A stretch of 24,883 nucleotides of DNA from Dunaliella salina. Lineage: Eukaryota; Chlorophyta; Chlorophyceae; Chlamydomonadales; Dunaliellaceae. Of the stretch, positions 1 through 8,700 are shown in pieces. Position 1 is the first letter of the stretch; each line of letters starts with the position of its first letter. The stretch is taken from NCBI GenBank assembly GCA_002284615.2, contig MU069580.1:69238-94120 (forward strand). Reading direction: 5' to 3'. Made by a program: the position numbers and the translations under genes. The notes under the pieces are model-generated. The model searched no databases. It was not told where the DNA came from and worked only from the letters and a program-made list of their open reading frames with translations.

Positions 1-260
1 TGTAGAGAATGTTGGCAATTCCTATTGGTCTGTAGGAGGAGAGGTTAGTTTCTTCTCCTTTTCCTTTGTCTATCAGGATTGTGCTGCTTGTTTTCCAATT
101 CATAAGTGTGAGACGCGTGGCCCACATAATGATGAAGAGCTTGTGTATAGTTTATTGGATCTCAGGAGGGAGCATCCTCAAGAGCTCATTAGCTATGCCA
201 TCCGGCCCTGGAGCTCTGTTGTTGCTCAGAGTCTTTATGCATTCGCGGAAGGCACTTTTG
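1..260 (-). other. reverse transcriptase domain, N-terminal part
   Basis: The frame shows NNRAPGPDGIANELL, the RT motif 0 of LINE elements, with PGPDG at 211-197. After the TAA at 152-154 the same frame goes on with LFIIMW, then WKTSSTILIDKGKG (97-56) and SSYRPIGIAN (40-11), matching RT motif 1 (W..S.I..I.K.G....YRPI.L.N). The catalytic aspartates of later motifs fall outside the window. The stop replaces one residue inside an otherwise typical spacer. Confidence 0.9.
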
Positions 261-1309
261 TCAAGGATCTTGGAGTGGAGCCAGTCTCTTTCTTGTTTTC
301 CCTCTAACTCATCTTTGGTTATTTGAGACTGGAGGGTGAAGGGGTCGGGAACATGCGTTGATGCTCCTGCTTGCTCCCAAGGATAGTTTCTGGGTGCTTC
401 CTCTGGAAGGTATTTTCCAGTTTTTATATTGACGTTTTTGAGGGCATTGCTGTAGTATTTCTCTACAATTTGTGCAATTTTCTTGGGTTCTGTTTCGAGA
501 TGGTTATCTTCAGGGTTGCNTAGGGCTTGAAGGCCAGCTCTTGGTTGTGCATTTTTATCCTTGAAGATTTCTTTGTGCGCTTTCTTTGGGTTTTGGATAG
601 CAAGTTTGCATTGCTGTTTGCAAGCTTGCTTGGTTTGTTGNATGTTTTTAGCCCGGTCAATGCTAGCTATAGTTCCTTTGATGGATTTAAAAAGACTATC
701 CAGCTGTTCTTGCAGAGGTAGGTTGGGATTGAGCGTGCTTAGCTCTGAAATTGCCTTATGTAAGGCTTCATTGCCCTTGACTTGCTCTAACACGTTAGAG
801 GTCAAGTCTTTTGCGTTAACGAAGGGTGAGAGGACATGTTTCCGGATTGTTCTGATCTGACCTAGCCTTTTCAGCAGAGCGCTGCGCTTGTTGCTAGCGT
901 CAGCGCTGACAGGTCTTGGGTTGTAGTGCTTATGGTCTTCAGAGATTGTTTTAGTCTCGCAAATTTCTAGTGCAACTTCGTGGGAGGAATGTATTAGGTT
1001 GGTAACTTTGTTTGCCAGGTCTTCCAGGATTTCAGGGGCAGGTCTGTGGCATAAAGAGGTGAGCTTCTTGGTAGTTTTGGCACTAGTTGATCTGATGTTT
1101 TCGAGAAAGGTGCTAGATTCTGTTTAGGCTGGGTTGAGCACTTGCAGAATTCCTTCAAGCTCTTGGATGACTCCATGAGTGGGGTCAAGAACAGGTTGCA
1201 TGAAGGCTTGCTGGTCAGAGCTACTGACAGGGCGGGCCAGGACTANGCGGGGTGGTTGCTTGGTTGGCTGGAGGTTCTTAATGCATGTTATGGAGACATC
1301 AAGAATGCT

Positions 1310-2060
1310 GGTAGGTATGCATAGCAGAAGGGAGATGTGGTCACTCAAGTAACCAAGCTTGCAGGTATGGCAGGGAGTGCAAGCAGATGCAATTCTGGAG
1401 GGCAGAACAATGTCATCAATCCTGCCAAAGGAGTAAATGGTACCATTGTCAGCTGCTTTGCCTGTGGCTTGACAGTGGGTCCGAGGCCTGGCGGCTTCCT
1501 CTTTACACGGTGAGAGGTTGTTAGAGAGGAGAAAATTTCTGTACTGGATGTCACAAGGGTAGCTCCTGTTACTGGTTCGATCGTCATCTTTAATTGTTGC
1601 ATTCATATCTCCAATAATGATGGGTATGCTGTTACTATGAGTGTTCATAATGGATTCAAGCTCTGCTTGCATCTGACCTCTTGAGCCCATGTGTTCTGGA
1701 GAGCTGCCTGAGGGCCAATAGGTACCGATGATTAGAAGGCTTAATTGTTGACTTTTAAGGATAACAGAGGCGTGCCTGCCATTAGGATCTAAGCTTACGT
1801 TGGAGCAGTTGGTTGAGAGGGCTATGGCTGTGCGAACACAGATGATAGTCCCACCGTCCGACAAAGAGTCTTTGTTGTAGGCAGGCCACCACTTATGCTG
1901 TTTAAGTAAGTTGACAAGCCACGCTCGTTGTTTGTTGCTCTTCTTGAGCTCAATTTCTGTGAGTACTAGGACATCTGGGTTGTGCGTAGCAATGGCATGT
2001 CCCAAGTCCAAATGGCTTGTAAACAGGCCTCTCACGTTCATGGTCATGAATTTGAGCTTT
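1310..2060 (-). other. APE-like (EEP family) endonuclease domain of the LINE
   Basis: Ordered motifs of the endonuclease/exonuclease/phosphatase fold are visible: FMTMNVRGL with the metal-site Asn at 2036-2038; VLTEIELKK with the catalytic Glu at 1955-1957; IIGTYWPSG; IIIGDMNATI with GDMN at 1612-1601; GRIDDIVLPS; and LSDHISLLL with Ser-Asp-His at 1345-1337. All catalytic positions expected for an AP-endonuclease-like LINE nickase are present, so this part has not decayed at key residues even though the ORF has stops elsewhere. A Pro/His/Asn-rich linker (about 2060-2280) separates it from the preceding domain. Confidence 0.9.
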
Positions 2061-2389
2061 GCAATCTTATTATCGAAGTGAGGTTGGGGAGGAGCTTGGT
2101 GCTTGCTAAGATGGCTGTTTTCATCGGCACTGTTTGGTAGAGTGGGCGGAGAGGGGGCAGTAGTGTAATTGTTTGCAGGAGGGTGGGGATGGTGGGGAGG
2201 TGTGTTTGATGGCGTATTGTAAGTTTCTGCTGGTCTAACGCGCAAAAAAGGTTCTTGTGTTGGCGGCTCAGGTGGTGTGTCAATGCTGATGACATTTCCG
2301 TAAGTAAATGTGTTAGGGCCAAAAGGGAAGGAGCTGTCGGCTAAATGGAGATCAGACTGAGGATTAAGACCATCCCAAACGCTTCCTTG

Positions 2390-2917
2390 CTGTAGGAAAA
2401 TAATTTTTCCTTGTAGCCTGCTCCATTCGCTGCTGGTGAGCATTTCCTTTGGTTGGTCATTGTGTGAATCCAGGAGAAACAAGCTATTGTTATTTTGGGA
2501 GGAGTTGGTGTTGCTACGCTTAAGAGTGACTGCGTGCCCTTGGAGTGTATTGGGGTTGGTAANTGTTGTTAGTATAACTGCGTCTTTGTAAGCAGCAGTG
2601 AGGAGGATGCCTTCTACGAGCTCCTGAGTGATCTCACCAGCAGCAAGCTCAGTGTGGTTGTAGTTCTGAAGNNTATATCGTTTATCTTGGTTCCAAGGAA
2701 TTTTACTCAGGTAATGGTTGAAGATTGTGATGTTGAAATTGCCTGTGCCAGGGGTGTAAAAGCGCTCAAGGGAGATAAAGTTTTGAAGTTTGCGCTGAAT
2801 GAGCGTCTCATTCATGTTCTCTATGTGGGACAGGGCCTCGTTCCCAGTAATCACACGTTTTCCTNAGGCCATGTTGAAGGAGTGAACCAAGCAGAAGGCT
2901 TTCTCTTGCTTCTCCAT
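2390..2917 (-). other. Josephin-like cysteine protease domain 2 (within LINE ORF)
   Basis: At the start of the 597-codon stretch the protein reads EKQEKAFCLVHSFNMA, with the candidate nucleophile Cys at 2893-2891. This fits the Q-x4-C-x2-H-x2-N pattern of Josephin (ataxin-3/JOSD) deubiquitinases. Next comes GTGNFNITIFNHYL, like the GNYDxxV..L segment of that family. Then GHAVTLKR has a candidate catalytic His at 2536-2534, and LFLLDSHND an Asp at 2470-2468. Motif order and spacing (about 140 residues) fit a papain-fold, ubiquitin-type protease. The assignment rests on motifs read by eye; Ulp1/OTU-type relatives remain possible. N bases fall at 2865, 2672-2673 and 2563. Confidence 0.55.
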
Positions 2918-3010
2918 GTATATGGGTTCAGGGGAGGCAAACTCCTCTCTGTTATCTTCATTAGTAATGCAAAGCTTGTAGGCTGTGAAGGGCTGTTGAA
3001 TGCTGGATGG

Positions 3011-3386
3011 GCTTAATTCTACTGCCCTGCTGTTGAGTGAGTCTAAAAGTTTCCAGGTGCCTCTATCTTTTTTGATGGCAAAAGCATGGTGCTGGCTGCG
3101 ACAGAGGAAGGCTTCGCAGTTGAACCGGCTGGCGTGCGAATTCAGAGAGGCACAAATGTTTCTAGTACTCCTGGTGAATGTAAAAAGCTTACGTTGGTGG
3201 AGGTTATTATGAGCAAGCCACTGAATAATGACACTATCAGAGAATCCGGTGTTTCTTTCAAAGGCGTAAAGCCAGCCCCCGAAACTGGTGTCTATGGATA
3301 AAATTTTTCATCGTTTCTGGAGTAACAATGCAGTGTCCGAACACATTGTTGATGGCATGAACTTGGCAGTGGTTGCTGCCACGCTA
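3011..3386 (-). other. Josephin-like cysteine protease domain 1 (within LINE, frameshifted)
   Basis: Just after the TAG at 3384-3386, in the frame of the upstream ORF, the protein reads RGSNHCQVHAINNVFG with candidate catalytic Cys at 3368-3366. A +1 frame change near 3311-3300 (an A/T-run) moves the reading into the frame of the EN-RT ORF. That frame continues with FGGWLYAFERNTGFSDSVII and then QHHAFAIKKDRGTWKLLDSL, with candidate His at 3091-3086 and Asp at 3043-3041. Josephin proteins show the same C..HA.NN, then H-x-hydrophobic, then W..LDS order. It resembles domain 2, so the pair probably arose by duplication. The shift direction does not match a -1 slippery site, so mutation or an assembly indel is likelier. 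Confidence 0.5.
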
Positions 3387-4565
3387 TTGTTGTTCAAAGT
3401 ACAAATCATTGCGCAAGGGGGGCATGCCGAGTTTTTGCATATTGCTTTCATGCACAGCTGGATTGATTGCGCGATGGTCAAGCTGGGGCACATCAGCCTT
3501 CTTTTTGTCTCCTCTTGGGTTTTGGCACCTAGAAATAAGGTTATTGGAAAGCTGTGGAAATTTTTCTAAGTGCTGAAGTTTGGAAAAATTTTGCCAGAGG
3601 TTCCCCCTCCCGGACAGGGAATTGGAATTTTTAGGAGAGTGAAGCGGAGAAGAGGATGCAGCACAGTGACAGTGAGCAGAAAAGCAGGCCTTCATGACCC
3701 TCCGGAGGGTGGACAAAGCTGCTCTTCTCTTCATCTCGCGGGTGGTGAAGGCACTGGGGACTGCACGCATTGTGGCACGTAGGACAGTAGTGGCATGAGC
3801 TTTCTTTGATGGAGCAATTAGCATTTTCATGAGGCAAGCACATGTGCAAACTAGGGCAGTGTGTTTGTGCGCATGTCGGAGTGCGGCCTGGAAGGTGTGT
3901 TGCACAGACTGGGCATGATTGTGGATCGCATTTAAAATTTCTGGGGTAAATGTTGCAGGTATGTGCTCTTCATTCATTTTGCAGTGGAAGTGGCGGGAAT
4001 GGCTATTCGATGCAGGCCGTGCCTGAGAGGCACAATGCATTGTGGTCTTAGGTGAGGTGCAATGGCTCTCAGGAATGTCAATGGAAGAGGTGGCTTGCGT
4101 AGGCAGACTGGTAGCAATGTACTTCTGTGCGGGGAAGGAGCAGTTACAGTAATTGCCACCTGCTATGGGCTGAGAGTGCGTGCTTGTCTGGATATTGGCC
4201 TCAGCAGAAGGGGTGCAGCTAGTCTGGGCAGGTGCATGAGAATCAGTATGGGCTAGAGCAGGCTGGCTGCCAGACAAACCAACCGGTAACTCCTTAGAGG
4301 TTGAATTCTTCGAGGTTGACTTGGGGGTTGCATGTCCCGGGGTCCTCAGCATGGCTTTAGGAAGAGTACTTGGGAAAATAAAGTCGTGTGGCTGTTTGAT
4401 ACATGTGCTTTGTGTTTGTGTGTGGGAGCTCTGTTCGACAGGGTCGGCTCTCTGCGTCCAGACGCTCAGGGAAGGCCCTTGCGTACGGAGTGAGTAGCTT
4501 TGGCCCAAGCGGGGGTCGCCATCACTGTGAATCCCACTTCCCTGAGCGCGCCGGGGCGGCCTCAA
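3384..4565 (-). pseudogene. LINE upstream ORF, Ser/Thr/Pro-rich and Cys/His-rich
   Basis: An open frame of 393 codons from an ATG at 4565 ends at TAG 3384-3386, right before the first protease-like motif in the same frame. It is therefore probably the N-terminal part of the same polyprotein, or an ORF1. The first half is low-complexity Ser/Thr/Pro/Gln/His. Around 3640-3860 both open frames are Cys/His-rich: this frame gives ALVCTCACL and SAHCHC, while the alternative frame (3849-3631) gives CHYCPTCHNACSPQCLHH, which looks more like a zinc-binding cluster. That suggests another frame change in the copy. No named family is recognised. ORF1-type proteins of LINEs usually bind the element RNA; that role is inference from position. 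Confidence 0.5.
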
Positions 4566-5409
4566 GTATGCTCGTGCATGCGTGTCCGTGTCTGAAGAGC
4601 GGCAGGAAAAACCGGGCTTACCTGAAAGGCCTACCTTCTACTCCTTCCTTTCCATTTTTGTTTCCAACCGTAATAGTAGAGAGAAGACCAAAAGACTCTT
4701 CTTCCCGTTATCCTTTAATGGGTTTAACAGGTTTGTCAGAGATTCTTCGTTGGCAGAGGGGCATAAAGTTTTAAAACTGAATTTAAAAGTTGCGAATAGT
4801 TTGAAAAAGCTGGAGTGCACAATTTCAAGTTCTGATATTGATCAACCCTGCTGTAGATGCATGCTGCTAGAAACCTACCAGACCCACATTAGCTTTTTCA
4901 CTGGTGGTTAATACTCACAAATCTAGTGTGTCTTCCTTCCCTTCCTTCACTTGATGCATGAGTCGTTCTTAATGCCTGCGTAATTGTTCTCTGCGAGAAG
5001 AGTCTGCAAGAGAAGAGAGTAACGAGTCTTTTGAGTCTTCTCTCTACTATTACTGATACAGATGACCATAAACTTGAAAGAGGGTGAGCTTCTTCAGATG
5101 CAGCAGTCCAACAATTTTCAAAGGCTCTGGTATGTGCCTTCATCACCACAGCCGCAAGCTCTGCACAATTGCCTCCACGATTTGTGCAAATCATTTGATT
5201 GTGACTGTAAATTGTAATGCTTGTGCAGATCTCAGAGTTGCAGGGCGTTGCTTATTCACTTGACACATACACACTTGCGTGTCCGAAGGCGAAGGACTTG
5301 TTGTGGAATTCATAACTTTGAACTAAGCAAGCAAGATGCTTGACATCACAAGTCTTGAAATTGCAAGAATCCGACCTAATTAGTCCAGTCTGATGGAAGA
5401 AAAATGCAA
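4566..5409. other. non-coding stretch between LINE and last exon of the SKA1-like gene
   Basis: No convincing coding exon is seen. The interval should contain the 3' untranslated region of the minus-strand gene ending at 5410 and the 5' part or flank of the LINE. No clear TGTAA signal was found on the minus strand by eye. An inverted-repeat pair sits at 4669-5056 (separate entry). Confidence 0.5.
4669..5056. repeat. inverted-repeat pair, ~28 bp arms, MITE-like
   Basis: The left arm, starting GTAATAGTAGAGAGAAGAC at 4669 and continuing with AAAAGACTC, recurs as its reverse complement at about 5028-5056. The arms match over about 28 bases with one or two differences, separated by about 330 bp. 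The whole unit of ~390 bp could be a small non-autonomous inverted-repeat element. No target-site duplication is evident and no ORF is convincing. Confidence 0.5.
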
Positions 5410-5559
5410 TCAGCTCATGGGCATGCAAAGAAAGCGGCTGCTTCCTTGCATTTGAGCTTTACCCAATTTGCAGAGTGCATTCACAAACACCTTTGACCGC
5501 TGCGTATCCAAACCAAGTCCTTCCAGCTCTCCCATTGTCACTGCCCTTGGGTCATGGTC
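5410..5559 (-). CDS. last exon of SKA1-like gene (end of winged helix)
   Basis: The acceptor CCCGTTGCAG precedes GAC at 5559 in phase 0, and the exon ends with TGA at 5412-5410 (49 residues). Key segments are VTMGELEGLGLD, FVNALCKLGKAQ and the end GSSRFLCMPMS. SKA1 proteins end with an acidic helix start (V-E/T-x-x-D-L), an alternating I-L-x-x-LR-x-L-K-R-L stretch, a G-rich turn and a final hydrophobic strand at the stop. Length and pattern fit, including the position of the stop. Similarity is modest, and the exon is short, so confidence is moderate. A (CA)n tract lies about 45 bases upstream of the acceptor. Confidence 0.5.
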   Translation of the reverse strand, partial: DHDPRAVTMGELEGLGLDTQRSKVFVNALCKLGKAQMQGSSRFLCMPMS

Positions 5560-5603
5560 CTGCAACGGGGCCCAAAAACACACCAGACTCACGATCAAGG
5601 CAA

Positions 5604-5691
<88 letters not shown>

Positions 5692-5692
5692 N

Positions 5693-5758
<66 letters not shown>

Positions 5759-8700
5759 TGCTTCTTCTCCCTGTCCTCCTTTGGATCCTTTAGCTCTCTC
5801 TAGAGGAAGCGTGCTGCTGCTCACCGCCTTGCACATTTATAACTAAACTAAATGTATTCTACTTTTTCACAAAGATATGCACGGCCTCATACAATAATTT
5901 TTTTCTAAGCTGCACTCCTTATGCGCAGCCAGGAGGCGTCAGAGAGGGTAACGTTTTGGTGGCACATGTTAATCCAATTAAGAGTTATCTATTTGGAATC
6001 CTGACATCGAGAGTTATCAATTGGTATACAATTGGTATGGGTCCAATTGGAGAAGGTGGGGGGTTGAGGGGATTCCGACTTTTTGGGATCCCCCCTCCAG
6101 AATTTTTCTGAGCCACTTTTACAGAACTCTAAATATACCACTGGATGCCTCAGCCTGAGAACCGTCGATTGGCACCCTCTTTGAGCAAGTCACGTGAGAG
6201 GGGAAGTCTCTGAGCAGGAATCAGAGCCAAGTCCACATGCGCATGGATGTAGATTGCTGGGGGAGTGAGGGCAAACATGCAGCAAACAAATCCAAACTTC
6301 CATGATAGTGCAATGTGTAATATGACCTGGCATGGTGAAGTCCGAAGGGCAGTTTATGGACTTGCAAGCCAGTTGTGGGCGTCTGGAAGGGCAGGTTTGT
6401 ATGGGCGTCCGTACCTCAGATTTTGCCCCATAACTCTGCTCCAACTCAATGTTTGATTGCGATGAGTATGCAGATGAACAGGGGATTCAAAGAGGAGCAG
6501 GTTGGTACCCTTGTTGCCTGGATTGGGGCTCCGGAAGGGGGGTTTTGGGTGGTGGGTGGTGGGTCAGGGGGGGCTGACCCAAAATTTACACGCGCCCGTC
6601 CTCAAAAAAATGTTTGCCCAGAATGTTTGCCCCTGGCGTGGCTCCCATTTTCTGGCACAATGACATGTTTCCTGTACGATAATCCAAAAAAAAAGGTAAG
6701 CCAAAAAAATGCCTTTGAGGCACCCCTTTGCCGGACTTTGTTGAAGGTAAATGGCAGGAATTTTCAGGATCGTACGCAAAAGCACATGTTTCAACATATC
6801 GTTAGAAGTGACGTATAAACACATATGCTAAAAATTGGCTGTTTGCCAAACGTCAAAAAAATACGTCGACCAGCAATGCCTTCAAGGCCTATTCAGGCTT
6901 GGACCTCTTGTTTCAAGTTGCCAAATAGGTATGCGCATTGTCTTTTAAAGACGCTTGATTTGCAACAGCCCGCGTCCCAGGGGATGCCTCTACACGGGCC
7001 CTTCGAGGCATGCAGCCCCACCTCCTCCTGCTCCTTCTCTCCTCATCACAGCCATCCAAGGCTGGGTTGTCAGAGGTGAAGCCTGCAGATTCCGGGTGCA
7101 CTACAGCACGTGCAAGCTGCTGCAGGCTTGCCTGCAAGCTTGTGGTATGGCGGGTCGTGCATATTCAGCATGTGAGGTGAGCACAGCTTGCACTTGTGGC
7201 CACTCTTCCCTCGTGGTGATTTCAGGCTCTGCCACTGTGACGTGATCCCACTCAGGACCGTTTTCTTCAGGCATTTTAAATGTGTATGGCCTCTGGGATG
7301 GGGGGGGGGGGTTGTTTGGGTGGTAGTCCCATCTCCAGGGCCCCAACCACACGAGACCCTCCCGCCCCAAATGGCTCTCTAAAAACGCATAGATACGCGT
7401 CATTACTTGTATTTCAAGCGTTTTAACGCGTACGGCTGCTTCCTAACACGTGTATGACCCATCCCTGAGAATTTGTATCCGACCACCCACTGGGTTTTTC
7501 ACACTCTTTCATTTTGCAATGAACTTCTTTTGGTACTAGGACTCCAAATTTTCCAATTTGATGCAGTGGGTGATCTGGAATGGAGGTCTGGTGGTCAAGG
7601 GGAAAGGTTCTCGCCGCAGCTTATGGGGCACGTGCCCCCTACTGGCAAACCATACGGATAGCTTGGGGCTAGTGGCAAGCTTAAAAATATTGGCACATAT
7701 GTAGGGAGCATGCTTAAAAAACCTGCTCTCAGACCTCAGATACCTCCCCTCCCCTTCCCCCCCAAAGGGGGTCGGAAGAAGTAGCAGGTAAAATAAGAAA
7801 AGGACACGGATTGAGAAGCGACAGGACCACACCTGCGAGTCATGCACATCTGCAGCATAAGCAACAGGTACAGTGGTTTGTCTCCTCGGCCTGCAACCAA
7901 GCTCCAGTGCACTCACTTGTTGCCTGAGCAAGCTCGCAACCCCATGGAGAGTGGCGTTCATCAGGTCCAGGGGCAGCTGCGAGCGTAGGAACAGTGGCAG
8001 AGTAGCATACGCCTCAGGAGAAACCACCGCCAGCGCGGGATTAGGCATGGCTGCTCCAGTTTCACCATTGTCCCCCTCGACGGCAAAGGTCCCACTGTTG
8101 CTGCGGATGGTGGTGGAAGAGCTGCTGGTACGCAGCAAGGAGGAGTTGCGGTCCAGGGGGTGAGATGTCAACGGACGCACGCCTGCTACTGTGCTGCTGC
8201 TCCTGGCTCCGGATAGGGTGGCTGGCTCTGTTGGCTGGGGCGCAGGCGACCGCTGGGTTGGTGGTGGCGGTGGGTTTGTGCCGGGCGCAGAATATTGTGG
8301 AGGGTGATGGGGAGCAGGAGGCTGTCGTGGGGCAGGTTGTTGGAAGGGGAGAGGCTTGCTTGCTTGCCCTGCCCCCCTGCTATCTGCCGAAGCAGGCCCT
8401 GATGCACTCGCACCGCTGCTTCTGCCACTCTGCGTGTGTTGGCTGCCGAACACGCGATTGAGCAGCGATGAGGTGCCGGGGGAGAGGTTGGCAGTGCTCA
8501 GCGGGGAGGTAGAAGCATATTTGCTGAGCAGCAGGTGGTCCATGGCAGGCGTGATGTGCGTGCTGTGTGCGCTATGCGCGCTGAGGGTGGAGGAGGGCGC
8601 TCCGCTGTGCCCTGGATCACTGCCTGCGGCACCCTGCACATTGTGCACAGCTTCACCACCTGCGGCAGGGTTGTTGGAAGTGCTGCCCCTAGCACCAGTA

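Larger units (their letters stand above)
1..3307 (-). pseudogene. LINE ORF: protease-like / endonuclease / reverse transcriptase polyprotein, interrupted
   Basis: One minus-strand frame runs from 3307 to the left edge, broken only by TAA at 1124-1126 and TAA at 152-154. The longest uninterrupted part with an ATG is 2917-1124 (597 codons). Downstream of the 1124 stop the frame continues through a linker (with TESSTFLENIRSTSAKTTKK) into the RT domain. The polyprotein would nick target DNA and prime reverse transcription of its own RNA. Because both stops lie in the same frame and the protein motifs continue across them, these look like point mutations in a formerly intact ORF. The true start lies upstream in another frame (see the Josephin-like domain 1 entry). 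Identity as LINE EN-RT is secure; activity is unlikely. Confidence 0.85.
1..4565 (-). mobile_element. non-LTR (LINE) retrotransposon, degenerate, cut by window edge
   Basis: The minus strand carries an almost continuous coding frame with the order upstream ORF, two cysteine-protease-like domains, APE-type endonuclease, reverse transcriptase. EN followed by RT is the classic layout of APE-type LINE elements. Only RT motifs up to about motif 1 are present, so the catalytic YADD region and the 3' end lie left of the window. The copy looks inactive: in-frame stops at 152-154 (TAA), 1124-1126 (TAA) and 3384-3386 (TAG), and a frame change near 3300-3311. Isolated N bases (520, 641, 1246, 2563, 2672-2673, 2865) do not change the frame and suggest ambiguous calls between near-identical copies. 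The 5' boundary is uncertain; no target-site duplication was seen. Confidence 0.88.

Noticed and set aside
3300..3311. Programmed -1 frameshift site A-AAT-TTT in the LINE
   Set aside because: The heptamer is in register, but a -1 shift does not enter the downstream coding frame; +1 is needed.
152..3386. Variant genetic code with TAA/TAG read as glutamine
   Set aside because: All three in-frame stops of the LINE are TAA or TAG and could come from CAA/CAG, and both host genes end in TGA. But about 1260 codons of the two host gene models contain no internal TAA/TAG while using many CAA/CAG, so ordinary C-to-T decay of the LINE is simpler.
5468..5846. Long Cys-Val / Thr-His ORFs across 5468-5846
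   Set aside because: They are translations of the (TG)n microsatellite in several frames on both strands.
6990..7125. Candidate for the missing winged-helix exon (QQLARAVVHPES..ERRSRRR)
   Set aside because: The acceptor phase fits, but the only donor leaves phase 2, which does not join the last exon, and the sequence does not resemble the family.
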